From positions 8,370,001-8,434,000 of the forward strand of contig JAUEDM010000001.1 of the NCBI GenBank assembly GCA_033439685.1: a DNA stretch of 64,000 nt. Direction: 5' to 3'. Source of the DNA: Apodospora peruviana (Eukaryota; Ascomycota; Sordariomycetes; Sordariales; Lasiosphaeriaceae). Both the position numbers and the translations under genes were made by a program. A model generated the notes under the pieces. The model worked only from the letters and a program-made list of their open reading frames with translations, did no database searches and was not told where the DNA came from. Shown piece by piece: positions 56,266 through 64,000 of this stretch (position 1 is the first letter of the stretch; each line of letters opens with the position of its first letter).

Positions 56266-57952
56266 TCACGGCGGGCAAGTACCCCGGAGATACTTCCACT
56301 GCAAAAACGGCAACTCAATATTTCCCTTCGGGCCCGTACTAACACCCGTCAGTGCATACGACATGATGGCCGCAAACATACGGGCCCTTTCCGCAGACCT
56401 CGTCGTGAAGAAAGCCGTGTACAACGAATAGCCGGTGCCGGCGACCGCCTGCGTCTTGTTCATTGTTAGCACCCGGGGCTCGAACCGCGGCACCCAGACT
56501 GAGCCCGGCTGCGCGACGGGGAGGTGGACCGTCGCGAGGACTTGTTCAAAATGCGCGTCGTCTCGCACAGCAACAGTCAGGTTCATTTCGTAGCCGCTCC
56601 CAAAAAAGATCTGCGTGCAGGACAGCTGGGCCTGCGGGATCAGGGCCGTCTCAATTGGGAAGCCCGGCCCGCCGTTGTCGTGCATCGTCGTCGTTGACTT
56701 TGACGCAGGGTCCGTGTCGACTACCTCGACCGTGAACGAGCTCAGGGCTGCGCCCTACGCGGCCGGTACCGCCAGCGCAAAGCTCCACCACTCGAATGTC
56801 GGCGAGCCGGGGTGGTATCCCTTTGTGGTGTCGGCCAGGCGTGTGGCGACGGCGATTGCGGGTGGGGACGATGTGTCGACGCCGGGCTTGTGGAAGTGCA
56901 CACGCACTTGGCGAAACGCCGGGAGTGGTGTCTCGTCTGTTCGGGTCTGTTTTTAATCATGGCGGTTTTCATGTTAGCCAACCCGACGATATAAAAACAG
57001 AAAGAGAGCAAACGCACGCGAAGATCCCCCTTAATAGTCATATAACTCATATTCCCACTAGCACCGTCCACCTCCATCAGGATAGCATCAGGCTTGACGC
57101 TGATGGGCGTAATGACGCGCGAGAGCTGTACGCCCTGGGGCACCGTGTCGATCATGCGCTCCAGCAACCGGCTGCATGTGTCGCGGAACAGGTCCGGGGA
57201 CGCGGCCAGCTTCTTGTAACCACCAACTGAGATGGAGGGACGGGACGTACAGGATCATCCATGACGGGGACAATGTGGGGGTTGTCGATCCCGTTAACGC
57301 CGCCTAGACTATGCCCGCAGGCAACCAAGGCGATCATCTCGGAGACGTTAAAGCCCGACTTGCGGAAGCGCTCGGTGTAGGTAGCGAGGTCCTGGTGCGG
57401 TTCGGGCACGCCGGCAGGGCCCGGCCAGGAGGCGTCGACACGGCCGGCGCGCAAAGGCAGGTAGACAGGGAGACGGTCCTCCGAGACGGTGCAGGCGGTG
57501 ACGGACATTACGGCCCCAAGGGCGATGATGTCAGCCATGGAAGTATGAAGGCTCACGAAGTCGCCAAAGATCGCGAGAGCCTCGGTGAAGGCAAAGCTAC
57601 CCATGTTCTCGGGCCGGTCCAGCTCCGTCTTGAAGCTGATGCTGGCGTCAAGCCCGCCTGACCCGATCTCGACGTCCCCTGTGGCCATGTCGTGGTAGGC
57701 TAACCGCAGCCACTCGGCAGCGTTGGTCCGCCCGGCTCCTAGGTTGTTGGCGCCCGCGTCGCACGTCGCTACGAAGTTACCGAACCGGCGCCCGTTGCGT
57801 CCCACCTGCTGGTAGTAGATCTCCTCCAGCATATCCGTCTCGTAATTCGGCCATTTGTAGGAGGCTTCAGCGATAGCTCCAGGCAAAATTAAAGGGGTAG
57901 CGACAAGGAGGCCGCCACCCCAGATGACCAAGAGCTCTTTGAAGGCTCTCAT
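56266..57952 (-). pseudogene. Secreted heme peroxidase (class II-like), internal stop and deletion
   Basis: Reads on the minus strand as 57952-57251, 57212-57018 and 56946-56266. Signal peptide about 1-28 (LLVIWGGGLLVATPLILPGAIA). The plant-type peroxidase fold (PF00141) shows distal Arg and His in RLAYHDMATGDV, GGLDASI, and the proximal His in VACGHSLGGVNG. Directly after NPHIVPVMDDP the sequence jumps, through a 38-nt GT...AG spacer, to KLAASPDLFRDTCSRLLERM. The roughly 60-residue segment normally between these points, with the proximal calcium site and the Asp partner of the proximal His, is absent. In the third exon an in-frame TAG (56757-56755, consistent with CAG to TAG) splits AVPAA from GAALSSFTVEV, after which the original frame runs another 160 codons. 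Both lesions argue for a non-functional gene. It would have been a secreted peroxidase. Confidence 0.82.
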
Positions 57953-58849
57953 TTTCTTTTCGTCTCTTTGCTCTTCTTTTCTCCGTCTACTTCTTGAACT
58001 CGATGAACGACAAGACGCATCACCCACCGTGTCAGAGCATTGATACTCCTTTGCAAAAGACCAAGACTCACGAGTCTTTCCTGGATCTCTCAAAGTTATA
58101 GGGACTCGGACTCCAGTCAAGTGGTGAGAAGGAAGGATCCTACATCACGATCGTATATCTTATTTATCTCAACGTATTCTCCCTCGTTGCTGCCTCAGGA
58201 GTCCAATATATTCAACAAGTCCGAGCTTTGTCAAAAGTAAAATGCGAGCCGCTCTCTTTCTCTTGTTGGCAAAACATGCTTTCACGTTGGCTATTGCTAA
58301 CTTACCCATTGTTAATTCTTAATTAATCGAACCCTCTGCGATTGGACGCCCATCCATCAATTACGAGAAGGGTCTCCTTTCCCTTTTCCCCACGGAAAGG
58401 CTTCGCACATCAAAATAGACAGTCCGAGTCTCCAAATCGATTGAAACTGGCTGCGTGAAGGCCAATAGGCCCATGGGAGCGGCGGGACATGGTTCCTCCA
58501 AGTTGGGAAGGGGCGATATGGCCGATGCGTGCCACTGGGTTCTGTACCTGGGTATTTATGGTGGATTTTGGGGCCAGAAGTTTTCCCCTCGTCATCATCC
58601 CGGGCCAGCTATGGAGCCCGAGACTCGCGCCACCTCCGAGTACACATCTCACTGCATTTTGGAGCCGAGCTGGATTGTTAAAGAAAATGGACCAGCATCC
58701 ATATCTCGCAGGTCCAGTTCCCCACCAACGCCAGTACTGGTAGCAAGCCTCACAAGGCCTTTCGAAAATTGTATCATTCAGCGAATTGCATTACTCTTGT
58801 CTCAAAATCTTTCTCGTCCAGCCGCGGAAACCTGTCCCACTTGTCTACA
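57953..58849. other. Divergent intergenic region
   Basis: About 900 nt between the peroxidase relic and the acidic orphan gene. A plus-strand frame at 58455-59006 overlaps the orphan gene in another frame and looks non-coding. No clear promoter element. Confidence 0.45.
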
Positions 58850-59380
58850 ATGTTTGACATGGACGTCGACCCAGTTCCGGGCGGTGACTCCGACATGGAC
58901 GTCGACCCGGTTCCCGACGACGACGACCAAGTCAACGACGATGACAGCGAGGACGACGAGCCCACACAACCTAACTCACCATGGGTGCAGGTCGAAGAGA
59001 AAATAGACGTCCCAAAGCCTGAAGGAGGCCCGCCACAGACCAAGAGCTTGTATTGGTACCAGGCGGCGGCTGGAGTCGTCTTTCCCCAGAAGATTACCAA
59101 CCCGCCCATCTATATGCCCTTCAAGCACCCTTTCAACCCAGGAGCCCCGCCGATGCTCCTCAGCGAGAAGGATTGGAGTGTTCTGCGTCTAAAAAACCCA
59201 AACAAATTGCCTATTGATTGGCCTCATGTCAGGCCGGAGAAGCGGACTAAGAAAATGCTAGGAGCTGACGGCCAGTCGGCATTTTTTGCGTTTACAAAAG
59301 CACCCCTGGGCTCATTTGGACACGACGATCAACCCATCGACCCAAGTCCGTACTGGATCGACCCCTTCCAACACCTATAA
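58850..59380 (+). CDS. Acidic orphan protein, 176 aa
   Basis: ATG-started single frame of 176 codons. The first 45 residues are strongly acidic and contain a tandem repeat (MDVDPVPGGDS then MDVDPVPDDDD). The remainder is Pro/Trp/Lys-rich (SLYWYQAAAGVVFPQK; NPPIYMPFKHPFNPGAPP; KLPIDWPHVRPEKRTKK; SPYWIDPFQHL). No signal peptide, no membrane helix and no domain that I recognise. It opens a run of orphan genes extending to 63.8 kb. The upstream frame is open from a non-ATG codon, so the ATG at 58850 is used. Confidence 0.55.
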   Translation: MFDMDVDPVPGGDSDMDVDPVPDDDDQVNDDDSEDDEPTQPNSPWVQVEEKIDVPKPEGGPPQTKSLYWYQAAAGVVFPQKITNPPIYMPFKHPFNPGAPPMLLSEKDWSVLRLKNPNKLPIDWPHVRPEKRTKKMLGADGQSAFFAFTKAPLGSFGHDDQPIDPSPYWIDPFQHL

Positions 59381-59390
59381 GTCCTTTGGT

Positions 59391-59849
59391 CTAGACTGTA
59401 CGTATACAGCGTGCTCCTATGAGCCCACGTCCGCTGCCGGCAGCGCAGATTCTATGGTCTCTGAGCTGCTGACGTGAGACGAGCAACCACATCGGCATGT
59501 CGTCGCTCTCCGCATCCAGCACGACGTTGAAGTTTGTTCGCTCCGTGACCGGCTCCTCTGTTTCAAAGATTTCTAGGCTCCTTGTCTTCGCGGTGCGCAC
59601 GTAAAGGGATCCGAGCTGGATGACATGCCTTGGAGGACTGAGAGACCCCTCCTGAAAAGGTGTGGATGGTTCTCGGCTGTGAATAAGATATAGGGGTTCC
59701 TCAAAACCTGAAAAGGGGCGGTCCAGGCTGGGCTCACAGAGGAGCTGTGGCAAGGATATTGTTGAGTTGAACTTGATACTCATCGCCACTGTTCGGAGCC
59801 TTGAACAGGGGAATTCAAACGGACTGGCTCGACGAACAAGGCTGAACAA
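59391..59849 (-). pseudogene. Truncated paralogue of the adjacent 400-aa orphan
   Basis: A minus-strand frame of 152 codons. Its middle (SPPRHVIQLGSLYVRTAKTR and VVLDAESDDMPMWLLVSRQQ) is clearly homologous to the intact gene at 60095-61356 (SPPRHAIQLGTLHVRT and VVLDAESDDFPMWLILSRPQ). Identity ends at about 59457, after LRDHRI, and the last 20 codons are unrelated. Upstream, the homologous NSGDEYQ stretch is present but in another frame, so the N-terminal part is shifted. DNA similarity also includes a flank at 59852-59925, matching 61738-61812. The copy therefore arose by duplication of a larger unit, followed by deletion and frameshift. Confidence 0.75.
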
Positions 59850-59851
59850 CG

Positions 59852-59925
59852 GGCTGAAGGGGAAGCATATGCAAGTCGAAGTCTAATTTTGTCAACACAC
59901 AGTCCCGAGGGACTGGTTCAGCGCT
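59852..59925. repeat. Duplicated flank, copy 1 (pair with 61738-61812)
   Basis: Contains TATGCAAGTCGAAGTCTAAT and later CCGAGGGACTGGTT. Closely similar to 61738-61812 in the same orientation, and located upstream of the truncated paralogue just as copy 2 lies upstream of the intact gene. It marks the outer limit of a tandem duplication. Confidence 0.85.
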
Positions 59926-60094
59926 TACAACCCATCCTTTGTACATACCTAAGGCGTAGAGGCCTCGCCTTGGTTGAATTGTGAAAGTGCAGTTGTGTCA
60001 TTGACTGCAAATTACAAGAAAAAGGATTTCATTTGAATGACTGCCTGTTGCTATTACAGCCGCAATATCCTACCAGCTCCCTCTGTGATATAAG

Positions 60095-61356
60095 TTAGAT
60101 CAGAGCATCCTCCTTGGCGCCTTGGTCCTCCTGGTCATGACCAGCACCTGCAGCATCAGAAGGAGGAGCTGCGTCTACATCCTCCTCATCACCCAGTCCT
60201 GCCGAGCTCCCTGCTGTCGGTATCACCGCCGTCGGCACATCTGGATACCGGGCCGTAATCTTCACTTCGAGATCAGGGTCCGCGGGCCATACAGACGGCA
60301 TCAGATAGTCAAACGGCTCGCCGGCGACGTATTTCCGTAGCTGATCCTCGGGCACGTCCGAGTATATAGGGTCCATGATGCGGCGCGTCTTGCGGATCAT
60401 GTCGAGAACCTCAGAAAAGGCGGGCGCTGCGCTCGGATTGTCTGGATCCAGCCTGTGAACGGAGTTCAGAAGGCAGGCGCAGTCGTAGTCGGTGCTCTCG
60501 TCGTTCAAGAGGCCCCTGAAGAAGGGAATTTCCACAAACTGGTCGTCGATTCTGCAGTCTTTGAGCTGCGGGCGTGAGAGGATCAGCCACATGGGGAAAT
60601 CGTCGCTCTCGGCATCCAGCACGATGCTGTAGTTGGTCTGCTCTGTGGCAGGTAAGTCCTCGTCCCATTCTTCGGCTTTGCTTCTGGCGGTGAGTGTCCG
60701 GACGTGGAGAGTTCCGAGTTGGATGGCATGTCTTGGAGGACTGGGTAATCCGTCTTCCTGGCATGATGCTGACGGCGGTACAGCTCGACCTTGAAGGAGG
60801 ACAAGCCCGTCTGCGCTTTTGCGATACTCGCCGCAGCGGAGTCGCGGCAAGTTTATTAGTTCACAGGGCTCAAGTTGGTACTCGTCGCCACTGTCCGGGT
60901 CTTGGAACAGAGGAATGTGGCAGTTGCGATAATCTGCGCTAACGGGACTCAGGTAGTTCTGTCGGCTCAGACAACCGAGCTTCTTTAGAAAAGCTTTTAT
61001 CCACCCTGAGCATCGGGAGGAATAGAGTTGCTCGAAGGACTCGCTTTCGTCGTCGTAGAACATCCAGTCCTGCTGCCACCAGATCCCGACTGGATCACCT
61101 GTTATGGGGTCGCGTATACTTGTATTTGTCCATATGTTGTAGGTACTGAGAGTATCCCAGTGGTCGCCATGGCGTTGCCGGTATCTACGGCCTTCGCCGT
61201 ACTTGCCGACCTCGACAGTCTCCGGTTTGCCATCACCGTCGGTATCTGTAAAACAAGTCAGGGAGGCGTCTCGTAGCTTCTACCAGTCGTCACTATGGAC
61301 TTACCAACTTCCGTCGGTGCCTGCGAGAGTCTGGGTGATGCTGGTTGGGGATCCAT
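60095..61356 (-). CDS. Orphan protein, 400 aa, founder of a local two-copy family
   Basis: Two exons, 61356-61305 and 61245-60095. Exon 1 starts ATG GAT CCC (MDPQPASPRLSQAPTEV), and a 59-nt phase-1 intron (GTAAGT...TACAG) joins it to DTDGDGKPETVEVGKYGEGR. The body contains IWTNTSIRDPITGDPVGIWWQQDW, two Cys-containing segments, the family block HAIQLGTLHVRT...VVLDAESDDFPMWLILSRPQLKD, then FFRGLLNDESTDYDCACLLN and EVLDMIRKTRRIMDPIYSDVPEDQLRKYV. The acidic low-complexity C-terminus ends QEDQGAKEDALI. No signal peptide or membrane helix. No known domain recognised. The partial paralogue lies just downstream in the same orientation. Function unknown; the AESDDxPMWL block is the best handle for homology searches. 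Confidence 0.72.
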
Positions 61357-62175
61357 TAAATCTGCTGTGAGGTCCATAGTTGAATGTGCAATTCAATTGA
61401 ATCTGGAGGGCGACGAGCGAGGATTGGAATCCAAAGATGAGGATGAGGATAAGGTCTGGTGCGATGATTTGAGTGTTTGCCAAAACGACGAATAAATCGA
61501 GAAGATGAATTTAGCCCAGGCCTTTTTCATGTTGGACCCCGCATAAATATACTTCAGTACTTCAGGCTCAGCCACGCCACAAAGTCTCATCTGAGAGGTA
61601 ACTTCGGGACAGTGTCGCGTTCTCATTGGCCCAAGAAGGTTGCTGCGCCCCAACCCTGTCTGTGTATCGGGTGTTTGGAAAATGGCTTGCCTGTTGGGCC
61701 GGTTACTTGAGCAGGGCTGGATAAGCGGCTAACCTTGAGCTGAAAGGGAAGTTTATGCAAGTCGAAGTCTAAATTCGCCAACACACCGAACCCGAGGGAC
61801 TGGTTTGGCGCCAAACCGGCCCAATTAACCGAGTCTGCCAACGGCATTTTCCTTATCATCCATCTCCCCAGTCCGCATGCACTGGCGTTCCTCCTCCGGA
61901 CATGGTTTCATGGGAAAACCCCCTGAGCCGCCGCAGAGAACATGTTGGTAGCAGAAGAATTTCCCCGGCCGCAGAGCCAAAGCCATGATGGCCCATCAAC
62001 AGGGCGCGTTTGCATATACCGTTCCCTTGCCTATTAGCTGGAGCGGTTTATAACCTCCCCTCCTGGGTGCCAAGTTGTGGAAGTCGAGGGTCACTCTCGT
62101 CCGTCTTTACTTGTAATTATTCATTCAAATCGTTTTGAGCCATATCACTCTTATCGCACGTACTCACCGTTCAAA
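61357..62175. promoter_or_regulatory. Divergent intergenic region between orphan genes
   Basis: About 820 nt between the starts of two divergent orphan genes. It includes the duplicated flank at 61738-61812 and a weak GGTTTATAACC element near 62045 upstream of the plus-strand gene. Confidence 0.45.
61738..61812. repeat. Duplicated flank, copy 2 (pair with 59852-59925)
   Basis: Contains TATGCAAGTCGAAGTCTAAA and CCGAGGGACTGGTT. It lies about 380 nt upstream of the intact orphan gene start and is probably part of its promoter or 5' leader. Similarity to copy 1 shows the promoter was duplicated together with the gene. Confidence 0.85.
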
Positions 62176-63810
62176 ATGGGGCCACAAGACTCGCAGCGTG
62201 AAATCGACCTCCTGTCGTATCAGAATGGCAACTTGGAACTCGCCATACAGGCTGTGAAGGAGATGGATACTGCAGAGAACGCTTGCGACCGTATCCAAAG
62301 CGCTGCAGAACGAGTGAAGCGGGTGCTTCCCCGATCAGCCAACTTCCAGACAAGGGACTTGGATCGACTGGTGCTGGATTACAAGACAACCTACGCTTTC
62401 ATTCGTCGCCAGATTAGAGCCGAGTTCCCCGAAGCCAACATCGTGGATCACTCCAGACTAGTGGCAAAGCCCAACGACCAATTCGTCGAGAACTTGAAGA
62501 GGCATTCCTGCCTCTGCCCGTTGACCGTTTTCTTGCGATTAGTGGCAGAGAGTCTCACTCGTCTGCGCATCGACATCGACATCAACCCAGAGAAAATGAA
62601 GCCAAGAAAAATGAACCCAGGAAAAGCCAACGCCAAGAAGGACACGGACAAGAACATTCTTTGGGGAAAGATCCGGCCCTTGCAAGAAATTCTCAACACG
62701 CTGAATAAGAACATCAAACCATTTCAACACGTTGACTTGAATGGGAATAAACAAGGCCCTCAGTTCTACCCAGGGGTGGCTGCATGTCTGATGTTCCATG
62801 AAGAGAACTCATGCTTCACCGTCACATCTTCGGCCGTTCGATTTCAGCGCCTAACCGGACTGGGGGAATTTGGTTACAAGGTCAGACAGAATTACATCCA
62901 GATGATGAGGGGCAGACTCCCTTCAGGAACCCAAAAACGCATCGAAGAAGTCGAGAAAGCCTCGCAAGAGCTTTATGAACAGTTCGAAAACAAGGACTGG
63001 AAAACAGCACCGTACAAAAATCCCTTCAAAGACAAGGAGGGTGGTGATCCAGGGCGTGTGATGAAGGTAGAACTGCGCGGTCAAGCGGCCACTGTCAACC
63101 CAAACGGGAATTACAAAGTGGCTTGCTTGGTGGACTTTTGCCGATTCGTCATCACGAGGCCGACGAAAGGTGACACAAAGGAGGATAAGCAGACCCAAGA
63201 CGATTTAAGAAAGGCAAAGAGGGGTCGCCAGCCGTTTCCTGCAAATTCCTGCGCTGAGTGGGAGATGTGGATCACCATCCTTTCGAAGCCCGAGCCCCCA
63301 TCCACTGCCATGCGTCGTCCTGTGGCCAAGTACCAAGGAATGCCGCGATCAAACACATATGCAAATCCAACCACAGACAGACATGGCCAGCCTGAGCGAG
63401 TGCCCGTACCCGTACCACGCTACCCTTCAACGGCGGAATATGGAGTCCCAACGGGGCCCTGGAATCCGGCGCAGAAGCCTTATAACCAGCAATACAGATT
63501 GCAGCCCCAGCCAACAAGAGGTCTTCAACCCGAGAGTCAAAGGCGCATCAACCAGCCTACATACCCGCCGCCTACAGCAGCCAGAGGCCGGCAGCGGTAC
63601 GGGCAAATGGCCCCCAACCAACCCGCCTATCCACCGCCTGCAGCAACCAGAGGCCAGCAAGGGTACGGGCAAATGGCCCCCAACCAACCTGTCTACCCGC
63701 CCATGTCAGGTCGGCAGGCCCTTACGAGCCGGCAGCAACTTCCTTATCCGCAACCAAAACCCTCTAAGCAGCAGCAAAAGAAGAGCAGGTCATGTTTCTC
63801 ACTGTGGTAG
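62176..63810 (+). CDS. Orphan protein, 544 aa, with Pro/Gln/Tyr-rich repeated tail
   Basis: Single exon from the ATG at 62176 (MGPQDSQREIDLLSYQNG); the frame is open upstream only from a GTG. Residues 1-380 look globular, with helical N-terminal segments (NLELAIQAVKEMDTAENACD; RIQSAAERVKRVL), a Lys/Met-rich stretch (PEKMKPRKMNPGKANAKKD), and a block QFYPGVAACLMFHEENSCFTVTSS. NYKVACLVDFCRFVITRPTK and AEWEMWITILSKPEPP close the folded part. From about residue 385 the chain is Pro/Gln/Arg/Tyr-rich, with two or three 22-residue repeats (YPPPAATRGQQGYGQMAPNQ), and ends KKSRSCFSLW. No signal peptide or transmembrane helix. No family recognised; composition of the tail suggests a disordered, possibly condensate-forming region, which is inference only. 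Confidence 0.68.
   Translation: MGPQDSQREIDLLSYQNGNLELAIQAVKEMDTAENACDRIQSAAERVKRVLPRSANFQTRDLDRLVLDYKTTYAFIRRQIRAEFPEANIVDHSRLVAKPNDQFVENLKRHSCLCPLTVFLRLVAESLTRLRIDIDINPEKMKPRKMNPGKANAKKDTDKNILWGKIRPLQEILNTLNKNIKPFQHVDLNGNKQGPQFYPGVAACLMFHEENSCFTVTSSAVRFQRLTGLGEFGYKVRQNYIQMMRGRLPSGTQKRIEEVEKASQELYEQFENKDWKTAPYKNPFKDKEGGDPGRVMKVELRGQAATVNPNGNYKVACLVDFCRFVITRPTKGDTKEDKQTQDDLRKAKRGRQPFPANSCAEWEMWITILSKPEPPSTAMRRPVAKYQGMPRSNTYANPTTDRHGQPERVPVPVPRYPSTAEYGVPTGPWNPAQKPYNQQYRLQPQPTRGLQPESQRRINQPTYPPPTAARGRQRYGQMAPNQPAYPPPAATRGQQGYGQMAPNQPVYPPMSGRQALTSRQQLPYPQPKPSKQQQKKSRSCFSLW
63560..63705 (+). repeat. 66-nt coding tandem repeat
   Basis: Two full copies and a partial third of a 66-nt unit encode YPPP(T/A)A(A/T)RGxQxYGQMAPNQP. 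The near identity of the third-codon positions (GGGCAAATGGCCCCCAACCA in both) shows a recent tandem duplication. Confidence 0.85.
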
Positions 63811-64000
63811 TGAGGTTAAGGATAATGTAAGCTGTGTATTAGAATGTTCGCAGGCCGTGGTTTTCTTACTGGTTGTTGGATTATGAATATCATACATGTA
63901 TTAATGGAATCGGAAGCCGTTGTTAAAAACATTAAATTAACTGCATTGAAACTTACTTGGAAGGTCTTACATGTACATAGAGGAGATCTATGCTGGGACG
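63811..64000. other. 3' flank to window end
   Basis: About 190 nt downstream of the last orphan gene; no feature seen. Confidence 0.5.

Noticed and set aside
61393..61653. Signal-peptide-like frame upstream of the 400-aa orphan
   Set aside because: It cannot join the orphan gene in frame; the MDPQPASP start with the 61246-61304 intron fits exactly.
1..64000. tRNA, rRNA, CRISPR or complete transposon
   Set aside because: No tRNA B-box with a foldable cloverleaf, no rRNA words, no transposase or reverse transcriptase motif and no terminal repeats were recognised by reading; a tRNAscan or repeat search could still find some.

Overview
The window looks like nuclear DNA of a filamentous ascomycete, most likely a Sordariomycete close to the saprotrophic or coprophilous Chaetomiaceae/Sordariales type. 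The evidence is short introns (about 50-90 nt) with GTANGT donors, CTGAC/CTAAC branch sites and YAG acceptors, genes on both strands with no operons, and a typical gene set: an AA9 LPMO with CBM1, a HET-domain protein, SAT4/PTH11-like rhodopsin-domain proteins, a NUDIX-free fungal complex I 21 kDa subunit, and Ski2 and Csm3 orthologues. No rRNA, tRNA, CRISPR or complete transposon was recognised. Species cannot be fixed from sequence reading alone.

Layout. 1-8.2 kb: an uncertain split ORF, a pisatin-demethylase-like cytochrome P450 (minus), a rhodopsin-domain membrane protein (plus) and a HET-domain protein (minus). 8.2-10.9 kb: gene-poor, with a long purine tract. 10.9-28.5 kb: accessory stretch mixing intact secreted enzymes (NLP protein, rhamnogalacturonan acetylesterase, copper amine oxidase) with broken genes: an NRPS-like adenylation-thiolation-reductase gene, a hydrolase/TPR gene, an ankyrin/Zn2Cys6 relic and an F-box gene, each carrying frameshifts. 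29.5-34.9 kb: secreted lactonohydrolase (7 exons, minus) and the AA9 LPMO (plus). 35.7-42.6 kb: a core block of complex I subunit, Csm3/Tipin replication-fork protein and Ski2 RNA helicase, all intact. 44.3-48.0 kb: an orphan soluble protein and an orphan polytopic membrane protein with a GC-AG intron. 48.4-58.0 kb: a UstYa-like relic, a proline iminopeptidase-like hydrolase, a broken second rhodopsin-domain gene, an orphan membrane-anchored protein and a heme peroxidase broken by an internal stop and a deletion. 58.8-63.8 kb: an orphan island with an acidic protein, a two-member tandem family (one intact, one truncated) and a protein with a Pro/Gln-rich repeated tail.

How it fits together. 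The intact secreted enzymes (LPMO, RGAE, amine oxidase, lactonohydrolase) suit growth on plant debris. The HET protein, broken TPR/hydrolase protein, ankyrin relic and F-box relic suggest turnover of fungal self/non-self or NLR-like genes. The main observation is the contrast between undamaged core genes and at least seven indel- or stop-damaged accessory genes in one 64 kb window. No complete novel multi-gene system could be demonstrated; the best candidate for undescribed biology is the orphan island at 58.8-63.8 kb.
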